Shown: positions 1-12,000, counted from the stretch's first letter. The stretch is 64,000 nucleotides of DNA from Gerris lacustris (GCA_951217055.1 OX578276.1:157307223-157371222), one strand, 5' to 3'. Numbers and translations: made by a program. Notes: generated from the letters alone by a model not told the origin.

Positions 1-1801
1 ATGATGGTATAACAGTTTCTGTTATTAAGAAACATATGAAACAATTACTAAAGCCAATACTGCATATAACTAAACTTAGCCTGAGTACAGGAGTCTTCCC
101 CACAGCATTAAAGATCTCTTTAATAACCCCAATTCATAAAGCAGGTAGCAAAAGCAACCCTTCTAATTACCGACCAATCTCTCTCCTCTCTAACATATCA
201 AAAATATTGGAAAAAATTGTTAAAAAAAATTTACAACATTTTTGAATGAAAATCAGAAATTATACAGTAAACAATTTGGTTTTAAGAAAAATCTAAGCAC
301 AGATGACGCCATATCAGAATTCATCATAAAAGCAATAGAGAAACTGGATGACAAAAAAAAGGTTTTAGCTATATTTATTGATTTAGCAAAAGCCTTTGAC
401 TCAATAAGCCATAGCAAATTAATTAAGAAATTAAAAAATATTGGTGTTGAAGGAAAAATGCTGCAGTGGTTCAGGACATATCTTGACAACAGAGAACAGC
501 GAGTGATAGTAAATGGTGTTGTTAGTGATTCTTATTCATCAGAATATTCTATCCCTCAAGGTACAGTCTTGGGTCCTACATTATTTAATATTTATATAAA
601 TGATATACAAGACGTACGCGTAGATGGTGACATAATTTGTTTTGCGGATGACACTGTTCTAATATGTTGGGGAGATTCATGGGATGATGTCAGCCTAAAA
701 GCAGAAAATAATATAAATAAATTATATGAATGGTTTTGCGTAAATTTATTATCTTTAAATGTAAGCAAAACTAAAGCTTTAACGCTTTCATTGAACTTAT
801 CCGGACAGCCAAAAAATTCACCAAAAATCAGTCTTCACACAAAAACCTGCAACACCTCTTACCCAAATATATGCCAATGCCCAAAAATAGAAATAAGTTG
901 TTCTGTAAAATATTTAGGAATTATAGTAGACTCGACACTTAGCTGGAAACCTCAGATAGCTCTCCTTACAAAAAGACTTAGGCAATTAATGTATATATTT
1001 GTAACAACTAGAGGCTTTCTAAATGTAGATCAACTTAAAATGCTTTATTATGCTTTGGTTGAATCTTTACTCAGATATGGAATCATAGCATGGGGAGCTG
1101 CCCCCTATACCACACTTGTCCCCCTGTTAAGAGCCCAGAAATCAATAATACGCATAATATTCCATAAAGATAGACTAGAACCTACAGATTATCTCTTTAA
1201 AGAACATTTTTTATTAAAATTATATCAACTATACCAACTAGCTGCAATAATTAAGCTATGCAATAAAACACATAACATACCAATATTTAAACATGATCAT
1301 ATTACAAGATCCAATAATAAACAAAAATACGAAATACCAAAATATAAAACAACAACAGCTCAAAGATACTGGAAATATACCAGTGTTTCCATGTACAACA
1401 AACTACCCGAAAATATCACTAATTACACAAACTCACCCAAACTCTTCAAAAATAAAATTAAACATTACATAATCCATTATCTGGAATAATAAAAATAAAA
1501 AAAAAAAAATTAATAATAAAATAAAAATAATACAATAAATATATCAACTGCAAATAACATACTAGTTAGTTAAATATAAAAAATAAAAATAATTAATAAT
1601 GAAAGAACAATATGATTTTCTATAAACTAAACATATTGAGAATTAATTATCTACTCCTTCTTACAACACAGGCTTTTGTCTTACCGTAAGAAGTAACCAT
1701 GTTACAAATGTAATTTAAGCTATACATATGTATTTAATTAGAAATGTTTTAATGTATTGTTTATTTATTTTTATAATGTTATATTCTTAAAATAAAATGG
1801 T

Positions 1802-1835
<34 letters not shown>
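1..1835 (+). mobile_element. Non-LTR retrotransposon A, 3' part (CR1/Jockey group)
   Basis: The left end is cut by the window edge. The block holds a reverse-transcriptase gene (36-1489), an AT-rich 3' UTR, an AATAAA signal near 1790 and a poly(A) tract ending at 1835. A coding RT followed by a poly(A) tail without LTRs marks a non-LTR element. It is inserted into repeat family F5: the flank beginning ATCGATATATTTCCTG resembles sequence at about 56640 and 59398. Clade assignment is from general motif style only. Confidence 0.85.
36..1489 (+). pseudogene. Reverse transcriptase of element A, one frameshift
   Basis: Two reading frames together read as one RT. The first (36-245) contains the fingers signature KSNPSNYRPISLL. 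The second (242-1489, 415 codons) contains the catalytic blocks: LAKAFDS (motif A), IPQGTVLGPTLFNIYINDI, and FADDTVLI in place of YADD, followed by YLGI and the thumb. The frame shift lies in the T-rich stretch near 240-245, so a one-base change probably disabled or mis-sequenced this copy. The endonuclease and ORF1 expected upstream are outside the window. No RNase H domain is visible after the RT. Confidence 0.85.
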
Positions 1836-1837
<2 letters not shown>

Positions 1838-2190
1838 GATATATTTCCTGTTTTGCTGTCGTTCAATGTTTATCTCTTATTTATAAAAATCACAAATTTG
1901 AAACCCGTCAAAATGAAGATTGTAAATATGGGACATGGCTAAGCAAATAAAATAACTTTTTATTTTTATTTTTTCCGGACTAACTTTCCATATAGCAATA
2001 TTTGCTGAAAAGCAATTATTTTCTGCTGAAAGATGGCTAAAATTATTAAAATAATGTATTGCCATCGTGTTCTGAGCTATGCTAAAAGTTTCAAATGTCT
2101 AGCTATTCGGGAAGTTAGTTAGAAGTCGATTGCCGAATTTGTACCAGACAAACAAACAAGAAAGCAAGCTAATAAAAACGTAGTACAAAA
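1836..2190 (+). repeat. F5 repeat copy, interrupted by element A
   Basis: Shares long near-identical stretches with 16948-17317 (reverse), 30755-31137, 56299-56975, 57650-58377 and 59099-59745. Landmarks are AACCCGTCAAAATGAAGATT, GCTGAAAGATGGCTAAAA and the end AGCTAATAAAAACGTAGTA. Element A sits in its 5' part. No coding capacity is seen. Confidence 0.75.
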
Positions 2191-2282
2191 TGGGATGATC
2201 CAGGGCATACCTACTTGGTATGCCGTGTACTTACTTTAATTGTCACAAATAATGTCATTTTGTATTATCAATTGTATTAATA

Positions 2283-2715
2283 GTCCAGGAGATAGCGTGC
2301 AAAAATGTGTTTGACTAACATCAAGCTAGAGTTTTGTGTATAAGTTAATCTTTTTGTGCCTTTTAAGAATATTTGGCCGGCTAAGTTCGTCTGCGGGATA
2401 TAGCTTGATAATAGGCATTTGGAAAAAACAAACAAAAAAAAACCGATGGAAAGCGGTCATGTCCCGCCAATTATGGTGGACAATGAGATGAGACAATGAA
2501 AGACCGAAAATCAAGTTGATGAGAGTTTGTCACTTGATAGATTAGTAATTCAAACATTTCCCAAAATCAAAGTGGTCGCCTATTAAGTGACAAACCATTA
2601 TGAACTTGATTTTCGGTCTACTAACTAATTTTGTAGTCAGGATCATGAAAATCACCACATGTTTGTTGTTGGCCGCTCTCCACCGGTTTGTTTTTACTTT
2701 TCCTCACTACCTATA
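2283..2715. repeat. F2 foldback MITE copy
   Basis: Begins TA-GTCCAGGAGATAGCGTGC. The first half (ATCAAGCTAG, AAGCGGTCATG, TTGGTGGACAATG types of sequence) is answered in inverted orientation in the second half (GGATCATGAAAATCACC ... GCTCTCCACCGG). Other copies are at 17372-23214 (interrupted) and 55290-55611. Flanking TA dinucleotides suggest a Tc1/mariner-type target, but this is inference. Confidence 0.65.
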
Positions 2716-2719
2716 GTAA

Positions 2720-3150
2720 GAAAAGTATCTATTGTTTTCACCAAACATTTTTTTTTTTCGAGATTTCAACGGAATTATCCGTTTCAGGTGTTTTTAAGAC
2801 CTCCTAAGTGGTTTTCAGCATGACGTATGTATGTGTGTTATCATCGTAGCGCCCAAGGTATTTAACCTAGAGAGTTGAAACTTGGCAGAAAAATCAGTCC
2901 TTACCTATAGTGGTGCCGCCCGGAAAATAAACTTTTTCCGCCATCTTGAAACTAGTTTGCTGAGTCAGCAAACAGTTAAAAAAATCGTAATAAATCGAAA
3001 ATGCTCTTGATCGAGTTGAAATTTAGCACGAATGTACCTCTTGGCCGCCATTTTGAATAAATCAATTTTTGAATTTGGAAACTTTGACGGTTAATAATAC
3101 TGAAAGTATAAATAGGTTTTTGACATATAGCATATCGTTAGAACCGAAAA
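2720..3150. repeat. Interspersed repeat F6 (unclassified)
   Basis: The stretch with GAGTTGAAACTTGGCAGAAA and GGTGCCGCCCGGAAAATA recurs in diverged form at about 43770-43880, just before another F1 copy. No ORF and no terminal structure were recognised. Confidence 0.45.
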
Positions 3151-3362
3151 AAATTAAGGAACAAATATAAAAGAAACCGATGAAATTCCATTAATTAGTT
3201 TAAAAGTTATAAGCGAATATAATTATTTATTAGTGCGATAATTTGATGAGGTCAAAGTTTGTTTACATCTGACAAAATACCGCCAAACTTCAAATAATTA
3301 AACAGAATAGGTATTAAAAATAAGGTTATTTTGAAGAATGATAATAAATCAGTTTGTTCAGA

Positions 3363-3403
3363 ACGGTCACCCATCCAAGTACTGACCACGTCCAATGCTG
3401 CTT
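3363..3403 (-). repeat. 5S rRNA-derived fragment (SINE or pseudogene)
   Basis: On the minus strand the sequence reads GAAGCAGCATTGGACGTGGT followed by CAGTACTTGGATGGGTGACC. This matches the 3' half of animal 5S rRNA, including the box C region of the internal pol III promoter. The 5' half with box A is not recognisable; upstream bases are unrelated and C/T-rich. It is therefore a 5S-derived SINE or a truncated 5S pseudogene, not a functional gene. Confidence 0.6.
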
Positions 3404-4243
3404 CCTCCTGCTGCGAATCAGAAGGAGAGGCCACTTTAGTGCCTCTGAAGTGAGGAAAAGATCCGAGGTACCCTGTACCCGATTTTTTTTTTGTTTATTT
3501 ATTGTACCTTATTTTAGCATTATTATTTATTACTATATTACTTAGTTTCTATTGGCTATTTTTAAATATATAAATAGACTACAAACTACGATTTTGAGAG
3601 TATTATATTAATAGTAAGGGAATGAATGATGTATAATATAGTCCTGATATTATTCCTAGAAGGCTTTGGAAACAAAACTATTTAGACATTTCATATAATT
3701 GCTAGGCCCACATGATAATCCGATTGCAAACGAAGATAAGTTTACAGTTTTTCCCGATTGTCATCACTTCTTGGTCGACCTTTAGTACATATATAGATTA
3801 TTGGGCACATTTTTACTTTATCACCCCCCTTTGTTATATAAACTAGATTAGTATTATAATATAGTCTTGCCTACTAAAATCTCAAATGTTTGTGTATTTG
3901 TCTTCAACAAGACAGTGAGACTCGTTGGGCAGTTTTATTACGCTTTCAAAAAATCGAGTCTTATCACGTAGCAGCACGCAATGAGTTCTACTGCTTTCTT
4001 AGCGTAGATTTAATATTCCTTTGTCTTTAGTTAATTCCACTAAGGGATATTGTCCCATTTATATACACAAGTGTGAAATTCCTTTGTCCCAAGGTGCATT
4101 GGACTAAATATCCCTTTGTCTAAATAGCAATTTTGACTAAGTAAACTTCTCTGTATATGTTCTTTTGTCTAAATAACTATTGAGGCAAAGGGATATAGTA
4201 TAGGGAGGTGATTAAGTAAAAAAGTCCCGATTATTGAAGTTAC
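3404..4243. other. Intergenic or intronic AT-rich DNA
   Basis: No gene seen. From about 4010 to 4200 the phrase CCTTTGTC(C/T) recurs four or five times at irregular spacing, a degenerate local repeat just downstream of the last visible acid phosphatase exon. The expected C-terminal exon of that gene was searched for by eye on the minus strand between 1 and 4243 and not found. Confidence 0.4.
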
Positions 4244-4452
4244 CTGGACGAAGTGACCGTGACTGTTCTCATGAAGTTCAAAGACCAGGTAGGCACTAGT
4301 GTGGATGAAATAAGGCTGATCAACGTCCAGGGCAGAAAGAACAGTCCTTATCGTGCTGTCGTGTCCAGCCAGCAACTCCAGTCTCAGATTCGGCTTCAGA
4401 TCACCACGAGACTTATCTCGTAACCTCTCCCACACCTTACCCAATACTGGAC
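4244..4452 (-). CDS. Histidine acid phosphatase, exon 6 (last exon seen)
   Basis: Encodes residues 297-365 of the assembled protein. The diagnostic part is LELLAGHDSTIRTVLSALDV, which holds the catalytic HD pair (H326, D327). The Asp is the proton donor that completes phosphate-monoester hydrolysis in the histidine phosphatase fold. ELHENSHGHF matches the strand that follows in secreted acid phosphatases. The acceptor is TTGCAG at 4453-4458 and the donor GTAACT follows at 4243 downward. The exon starts in phase 1, completing the Gly codon split with exon 5, and ends in phase 0. Secreted members of this family normally continue for some tens of residues with a Cys-rich end; that part is missing here. 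Confidence 0.9.
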
Positions 4453-4699
4453 CTGCAATTCAAATTTCATGCAAAAGGTGTTTATAGGAAGCATAATGTT
4501 AGAGGCTGTTAAGAAACTAGAAAAATGTCAAAGGAGATTAGAGATAGTAGACGAATGTCAAATGTGGTTAGAGGTAGTAGTATAATGTCAGAGGCGGTTT
4601 GAGTTTAGAGGAAAACATTTACTTTATTTTAAGGCGCCACGGCAAATAACAAAAAAATAATTATACCCCGACTCTTGATTTTCGGAAAAATGTTGAGTT

Positions 4700-5000
4700 G
4701 GTAATGTCAAAATCGGTTAGGAACCTTAACCCTAGAAGGCTAACCTGGAGTCAAAATGACTCCCATTTATTTTTTAACTACGAATGCACGGTGTCTGTAA
4801 AACACAGAACTCCCACATCTCATCAGCTATGCTATCTCCCACCCTTGAATGACCCTTCTACACTTCTATCAGTTCCACATTTAGATTCTAAAGAGGACAT
4901 ATCGTTTGTTTTTCTGCAGTCACGGAGTCATTTTGACTCCTTGTCATTTTCCTTCCTTACACGTAAATTTTTTGTAGGTCATTTTGACGCAGAATAGTAT
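4700..5000. repeat. Possible piggyBac-type terminus fragment
   Basis: TTAA (4726-4729) is followed at once by CCCTAGAAGGC and then by GAGTCAAAATGACTC. A related palindrome, GGAGTCATTTTGACTCC, lies at about 4924-4940. TTAA plus CCCTAGAA is the terminal pattern of piggyBac elements. No matching right end and no transposase were found, so this is at best a fragment. Confidence 0.3.
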
Positions 5001-5128
5001 TATTAGCCTAATCTAATAAGTGTTATTGTTTATTTGGCCATTTCAAATCTTATAAATCAGGTATAATATAACTTTCAATTGAATAATTATTACAAATTAA
5101 AAAAAAATTCTAGCCTCACCTATTCGAT

Positions 5129-5231
5129 CCCCGTGTGCGGATGCCCGGTTTTTAGATCGCCGATATCGCCGATAAAATCGGACAGTGATAATATCGTTGT
5201 TGTATCGCTTTCATATCGCCCCGTGTGCGGA
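5129..5231. repeat. Short direct-repeat element, CCCCGTGTGCGGA
   Basis: The 13-mer CCCCGTGTGCGGA occurs at 5129-5141 and again at 5219-5231. It encloses about 80 bp rich in ATCG/CGAT words (GATATCGCC, AATATCG). It looks like a small MITE or a decayed end. No target duplication could be fixed. Confidence 0.35.
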
Positions 5232-5255
5232 CGGTCTTACCCTTAATAACCTAGC

Positions 5256-5271
5256 GTTGCCATATGGCAAC
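5256..5271. repeat. Lone 16-bp palindrome shared with a nearby MITE
   Basis: GTTGCCATATGGCAAC, preceded by CTAGC. The same palindrome ends the element at 5599-6166 on both sides. This third copy stands alone about 330 bp to the left. Confidence 0.5.
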
Positions 5272-5598
5272 AGCAAAACTCCCTCCCATTATTATTGTCT
5301 GGAGAGGTCCAAGTTAATATTGAACTTTTTAAATGTTTATATTATGTCAAAAGAAGGACTAAATTGATTTTTCATCATTAGATTTATTTGTTTTGTGCAA
5401 CACGTATGCGACAAGACAGGTTTAAAAAATGGGTTACTCCAAATTTGTGACACGGAAAGAATTTTAATTTTTTAAATTAATTAAATAATTTTATTATTGG
5501 TAATGAAACTATTAGAATGAAGAATGATTAAAAATATAAAATTATTGCAGTTTCACAAAATTTAATTTTTCTGCCCTAAATTGAGCGCCAATTTGAAA

Positions 5599-6166
5599 GT
5601 TGCCATATGGCAACGCTAGGACATTAGCCTTACAGTTTTTTTTCTAAGTTGTAATTATATTCAGTCTTATTTATATACAAAGTTTTGATGTTTTTTTTGC
5701 CTAATGTTTATTTTTTATTGATTATATTCTAAATATTTCTCAATTAGTCTCTAAATCTTCTAATTATTTTTGTTGCATAAATATAATTAGTAAAAATATT
5801 ATTGGACTATTCTTTTAAAAATAATATTTATATAATAATATCTATATTTTTTATTACAATTGAATAATACATATATATTTTTAAAGGTAATAACAAAAAC
5901 ACATGCATAAAACAAAAAATAAAGAAATAATTACATAATTACTAATTTTTCAGATAAACAACATGATACATAATACAAATAATAGGTAATAAAAAAAAAT
6001 TAAATTTACTTTATCGTTCTTTTAAATAAATTTAGTATTTTATTAGTATTATTTATGCTTTTTTGACCTAAAATGTATTTTACATACATTTTGTAAAAGA
6101 AATTATTAAAACATTTACTGAGAAAAAAACTGTAAGGCTAATGTCCTAGCGTTGCCATATGGCAAC
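5599..6166. mobile_element. 568-bp inverted-repeat element (MITE-like)
   Basis: Both ends carry the perfect palindrome GTTGCCATATGGCAAC, at 5599-5614 and 6151-6166. Next to it lies an inverted repeat of about 30 bp, GCTAGGACATTAGCCTTACA on the left and its complement on the right. The centre is very AT-rich with no ORF. It sits in intron 5 of the acid phosphatase gene. The family is unknown. Confidence 0.6.
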
Positions 6167-6339
6167 AACCCAAATTTGGGGTAAGGAATTTTTTTCAATT
6201 TTTTTAAACATTTTTTCTATATTAAGGGACCTCTTAACAGACATAATCCCCAGAAAAAAAACCAAACAATTCCCCAAAAAAATAATTCGGGCAGTTAAGG
6301 GTTATACATATGACATACTTATATAATTATACTAGGCAT

Positions 6340-7029
6340 CGCGTGGCTCTATCATTGAAGCGAGCGTATTGCTATAAAATACTGAATATTGAAATTTGTT
6401 AATCATGATGAATGCCATAGTTGAAGATAAGTGGAAGAGGGTAGTAAGGGGTAGAGTGGGGGTACTCGGTACAAAGCTTTACTTCATAACAAACCTACAC
6501 ACAAAACGACTATAAGAATCTTAACCACCCGGAATAGCTTTTAAACTAATATTATAAATGGATCACTTCATTACTCAAATACTACTGCTTGTATCAAGTT
6601 GAAATTTTACATACTTGCTTCAATTGTACTTTAGACGATGTACATGAAGTTTTTTTTAAGATCGTTACGTTAGAACGTAAGATATCGGTAAAAAGGTTGT
6701 TTTCTCTATTTTAAACGTTTAGGTCCGCTTTAATTGTTTTAGCGATCTTTATTAAATCATAGCAGTGTCGTTGTTGGTTTTACTGAAAAATATTATTTGA
6801 AAAAAAATGTTCGTCTCATCGAGTAGGTGATGATAGAATTTTTTCCCGTCCTGAAATTTCAATTTTAAATTTGAAGCACACGTTTACGCGAGCATTGCGC
6901 GCGAACTCTTGGATGGATCACGCTGTCCAACAAACTTAGCCTGAGTATTAGTAAGAAGATCATGTATACCAAATTTCAAAACTAAATCGGTCAACTTTTA
7001 CTCAAGTTATCGTCGGACACGTAAACGTT

Positions 7030-7060
<31 letters not shown>

Positions 7061-7140
7061 TACAGACAGGCAGACAGACAAGATGCATATTTCGTTGAAT
7101 GTAAGAAGCTCGCTTACGCTCGCTTCAACTAGCTGGAAAC
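6340..7140 (+). repeat. F4 interspersed repeat with (GACA)n
   Basis: Contains AAGCGAGCGTATT, ACGTTAGAACGTAAGATATC, TACTCAAGTTATCGTC and a (GACA)n run at about 7029-7080. It ends near CGCTCGCTTCAACTAGCTGG. It shares these blocks in the same order with 51345-52262, and in reverse with 39612-39735. No coding capacity was recognised. Confidence 0.6.
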
Positions 7141-7452
7141 CCGTGCTTCGCTATTCGCTACGGAGTGTTATTTTAATTTGATAAGTTTATAAACTTCCAT
7201 CAAGAAACATTTAAATTATTTCACTGTGCGAGAGTATCTAGATTCTATCCCTCCCACTTATACCCCCTCCTCTTTGATAAGATAATTTGCAAATATCCCA
7301 AATTTACCCCCCTCGTAAATGTAAATATGACAAAACTCTACATAACAATAATTACTGTGCTCAAGAAAATGCTTTTCAACGAACCCCCCCCCCCCCCCCC
7401 CTGTAGTAATTAAAGATAGTCAGTTAGATATCTAATATTAAACGTCTTTTAC
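7141..7452. other. Intron 5 filler with a long poly-C tract
   Basis: Only low-complexity features are seen, notably a run of C at about 7384-7402. No gene. Confidence 0.4.
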
Positions 7453-7579
7453 CTCCAGCCATTTTAATAGTATTTTCTGAACCGACGAATAGCGTGTTAA
7501 AAACAAGAATGAAGAAGAACTTTAGATGATCAGGGTAAACTCCCTTTGTCCATTCAGGTAATGACAGTCCGTTCAGCTC
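7453..7579 (-). CDS. Histidine acid phosphatase, exon 5
   Basis: Codes for ELNGLSLPEWTKGVYPDHLK followed by a hydrophobic helix and ENTIKMAG (residues 254-295, plus the first base of Gly296). The LPEWT...VYP segment is the familiar cap-region stretch between the core halves of animal acid phosphatases. The acceptor TTGCAG is at 7580-7585 and the donor GTAAAA starts at 7452. The 127-bp length leaves one base, and exon 6 supplies the other two, giving GGT. This phase agreement between separately found exons supports the model. Confidence 0.9.
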
Positions 7580-7770
7580 CTGCAACATTAAATATGAAAC
7601 AAAATTTGGCTAATGTAACGGACTTAATAATTATAATTGCAAAATAAACTCTCGAAATGAAGGGTTCCCCCTCCGCTAGAAAGGATTAGGATGATAATCA
7701 AGGGTGTCGTGAACAAGTAGGAAAGAAATTCTGAGGTCTTTATATTATAGTCCAGTCAAACTAGACATTT

Positions 7771-8694
7771 GTTGGGTAGTTTCGATTTTTTGATATGTTG
7801 TAGGTGTAGGTTTATTGGTGAAAAGTTTTCGACCTCGGTGGAGCCGAGTTTTCACCATGAAGGAGTGGTTTAATCGAAAAAATGATTCTATTATTTATTA
7901 AAGTAAACTAAATTTTATACTATTAAAAAAAATCACCTTTATGACACTATTACTTTAATATTTTCAGCCCTTAAAAAATCGAGTTATTTTTCAATATTTT
8001 CAAAATATGGTTGTTTTTTTTTGTTATTTAATTTTTCACCCTGAAAACTTGCTACTCGAACAAGATGTATAAAGGCAGCTTTAAGTAGAATTATCATTCT
8101 GTTATGTTCAACTAGTATTAGGTTTTTATGGCAAAAAAGCTTTCGAGTTACGGCTTATTGAAGTTGGGATTATCTTTTGGGAAATAATTACAATTATTAC
8201 CAAGCCTTAATTGTCATGAAGAAAAGAAGTCAAAAAAACCACCCCAACTTCAAACAGCAACGTCTCAGAAGCTATTCGCAGTAGAAACCTCATACTGGTC
8301 TCAAGTTATAAATCATTTTTCTTTAAATTTGGCCAATCAATGATGCTGCAAAACAAATTCATCAGAGTTAATAATTGCAAAAAAAAACCTAAAATCAAAC
8401 ATGTTTTGAAAATATTGAAAAATCACTCCATTTTTTAAGGTCTGTAAATATTAAAGTAATAGTGTTAGAAAGGTGTTTTTTTTTAAATAGTATAAAATTT
8501 AGTCTACTATATTAAATAACAGAATCATTTCTTCGATTAAACCACTCCTTCATGGTGAAAACAGGCTACAACTGGAAAAAATTCCAGCATTTTGCGGTTC
8601 TTCGGCACCAGCGGAGCTCCACCGAGGTCGAAAACTTAGCAATTTCTTTAATGAACCTACACCGGCAACGTATCAAAAAATCAATACTACCCGA
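7771..8694. repeat. Long foldback element of about 920 bp
   Basis: The left end reads GTTGGGTAGTTTCGATTTTT and the right end ATCAATACTACCCGAC, which is inverted. Further inward GACCTCGGTGGAG, CCATGAAGGAGTGGTTTAATC and TTTTCAATATTTTCAAAA each have inverted partners at about 8620, 8555 and 8405. Arms of about 250-300 bp enclose an AT-rich centre without a convincing ORF. It lies in intron 4 of gene 1. The class is unknown. Confidence 0.7.
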
Positions 8695-8771
8695 CCTTTT
8701 GAAAGAGAACCCCTTTTTGTCGACAGATTGATTGGACTAATATTGTAGAGTTTAGATTTCAATAAGATTTT

Positions 8772-8993
8772 ATGCTGTTGGATGATATTAAGTTCGAATT
8801 GAACGACGACGAACAACTGATAGCGAATGGAAAGGATGGTTTCGAAGTGATACAGAACCTTGTAGGGCAAAACATAGAACCGATGATGCGGAAATATGAC
8901 GCAGAGAGAAAGCATCCTCAACCTCAGGACAGAGCAGTAAATATGGAGGTGGTCACAGGAGAAACATCTAAATCGAATCAACAAAACCCATGA
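8772..8993 (+). pseudogene. Short ORF before non-LTR element B, possible ORF1 remnant
   Basis: A 73-codon charged ORF, MLLDDIKFELNDDEQLIANG at its start and PQPQDRAVNMEVVTGET near its end. No family recognised. Its place between the foldback at 8694 and the endonuclease of element B suggests a 5' remnant of element B, but nothing in the sequence proves it. Confidence 0.25.
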
Positions 8994-9099
8994 CTAGAGA
9001 CTACACCGAAACACGGTGTAGTTAGTGTGTAAAAAATAAACGGTTTATAAATGTTATCAATAACGTTGATATAATTTATTTCAATTGAAACCTTTGTAG

Positions 9100-12000
9100 A
9101 GGAGGGAGGTGAAAAAGAGACGTCCATATGTTTGGACAATTTTAAACTATTTTGGAAATTTGCTACAAGAAAGAAACAGTTAGGTAGGGCAAGTGGAGGA
9201 CTGCTTTTAGGAATCAATAAAGAGCTAGAAAAAAAGGTAAGAGTAAAATTTGAAAAATTATCTGGAGTAATGTGTATAAAAATAAATGCCTGTAATGTGG
9301 AGTTGTATGTATGTCCGACTTACTTGAATTGTAACTTCTGGGAAGACGACTTTGCAAATATTAGCACTGTATTAACGCAGGAACCCGATAGACAAGTCTT
9401 ATTGTTAGGGGATATGAATGTAAGAGTGGGATTGGAACAGATGCTTAATACAGAAATATTGAATGGGGCTGATAGTGGTTTGAATGAATACAGAAAATCA
9501 AAGGATCCAACTGTAGACCATAGAGGTAAGAAATTCTTAGAATTATGTGAAAATCAGGGTCTAGTCATTCTGAATGGTAGGAGCAAAGAGGATGAAGATG
9601 GTGAGTGGACATTATTAGGTCCTAGGGGCAATTCGGTAATAGATTTAGCTTGTTTAAGTGCGGGAAGTTTACACTTGATCGATAGATTTCTAGTTGGAAA
9701 AGATTTTTTTTCCGATCACATGCCCATTTTCGTAAATATTAAAATAAATTATGAAGAGCTAGAGTCGAAGGTTTTTCCTCTTGTTCCAAAATTGGTTTGG
9801 GGAAGTGTCAAAGATGATATATATTGTAAAAGAATTAAGCTTAAGGTCAAAGATGTGCTGAATAAGGAAGAGAAAAATAATAATATGGAGTTAAGTGACC
9901 TAGTTAATATAATAACACAGGTGGCCGGAGAAGAGAAAAGAATCACTCACAGAGCGACTAAACTAGTAGAGAAGAGGAAAAAATTGGAGAAAGATTAGTT
10001 CGACAGAGAATGTGAAAAAATGAGGCAAAAAGTTTTCCTTCTTCTAGACATCGTACGAAAAAGAAATACCAAGTTAACCTGGAGAATATACTCAGACGCT
10101 AGGAAACAATATAAAATCTTAAGAGAGAAGAAAAAAATCATATTTTATAGAAAGAATGCTGCGGAAATGAGTCAATTAAAATCTTCTAAAGAATTTTGGA
10201 ACAAGGCAAGCATATTTGGACTCAGTAAGAAGCATTTCACCAGCGGAGATATAAGTGTGCGACACTGGATCGAGCACTTTAGTAGCCTGCTTAACCTACA
10301 AAACATTGAGTTCCCTCTGATCTATGTAGAACCCTTTAATATGGATCCTAAGCTTGATAATGTTTTCACCAGTAAAGAATTAGAACAAGTACTAAATAGA
10401 GCAAAACTAAATAAAGCACCTGGCATGGACAGAATCCCTGTCGAATTTTATAAATTTGCACCAATTGAATATCAGGAGCAATTACTCGTATGTTTTAACA
10501 AAATTTTCGAACTTCAAAGGGTTCCTAAAAACTTCTCTGAAGCTATAATATTCCCAATTTATAAAAAAGGAAATAAAAGCGATCCTTCAAACTACAGAGG
10601 AATATCTTTTATTAATGCGGTAGCTAAACTCTTTACCGGGCTTTTACTAAACAGAATGGTTGATTGGGTGGAGGAAAAAAAAATACTTACGGAAGCGCAA
10701 GCAGGTTTTGGAAAAGCATATTCTACCATAGATAATACATATAATTTGACATCTATTGTTAATTTATCTCTGGAAAGGGAAAAATAGAGTTTTTGCTCTA
10801 TTTATAGATTTTAGTGCGGCGTTTGATACAATTGATAGAAATGCCTTGTTTTACAAGTTAAGCGAAATCGGACTCTCTACAAAAGTAATAAATATTATAA
10901 AAGCACTGTACCAAAAAACTGAAGCCGGAGTTTGGACAAAAGAAGGCCTATCGGAAACTTTTCAAGTTAACGTAGGACTTAGGCAAGGTTGTCTGCTAAG
11001 CCCATTATTGTTTAGTTTGTACATAAATGACATTATTGAATTTATCGGTAGTGGCATCAAAGTCAATAATTGATTAATAAATGCACTCATGTACGCGGAC
11101 GACATTGCTTTTATGGCAGACAACCCAGAAACACTGGCCAAAATGATTAAGAAATTGGAAAGTACTGCAGAGCATGGAGCCTCAGAGTAAATATGGCCAA
11201 ATCAAAAATAATATGTTTTCGAAAAGGAGGAAAGATGAAAGGTTATAGCTGGAAGTTTAATGGTGAGCCGATTGAAATAGTTAAGGAGTACAAGTATTTA
11301 GGAGTAAACCTAACTACCAGCTTATCCTACAAAAAACACGTGAGTGAGAGGTGCGCAATAGGCAAATTTGGACTGTGTGTTACCTGGGCTAAATTATTCG
11401 GAAATCCGGATATTGCATTGTCAGCAAAGCAGAGAGTTTTTGAAGCCGTTACGAAAGCAATTATTACCTACGGAGGAGAGATATGGGGCCTTTATGAATT
11501 TGAGGAGTTAGAAAAGTGTCAGAGGTTTTTTTTATCAAAAAGATGTTAACAGCCCCTCTTCAAACGGCAAATTACTTTATCGATTTGGAACTCGGCGTGA
11601 AGTGCATGTATCTCTCAACACTTAAACAGCACTTTAACTATATACGTAGAATTACCACTATGGAAGAGGAGCGCTTCCCACATTTTTTAGCCCAAGAAGC
11701 GGTAAGAGGTAATTTGGTACAAAGAATGGAAAAAGTTATTCGAAAAATATAAAGTTAATTTTAGTGAGGGATGGAACAATTTTTTCCAAGTGGCCAAAAG
11801 AGTGTGGCTTGTTAATGAAGGAAGGCGATAACAGAAGAGAAATTTCAAGTTCAGTTCGATGCGGCAAAGAACTCCAAAGTTTGTGAACAATATAAAGTTT
11901 TAGTTCTAGATTTGAAAGGGCAAAATGGAGCGGGATATTATGGAGACCATTTTTCTTTGAGAGACATACGTTGGATTTTTAAGGAGCGGGGTGCTAGGTC

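Noticed and set aside
1500..1835. Separate gene after element A
   Set aside because: AT-rich 3' UTR leading to AATAAA and poly(A), with no ORF.
3252..3434. Protein-coding reading of MASPSDSQQEEAALDVVSTW
   Set aside because: It is a translation through the 5S-derived sequence, not a gene.
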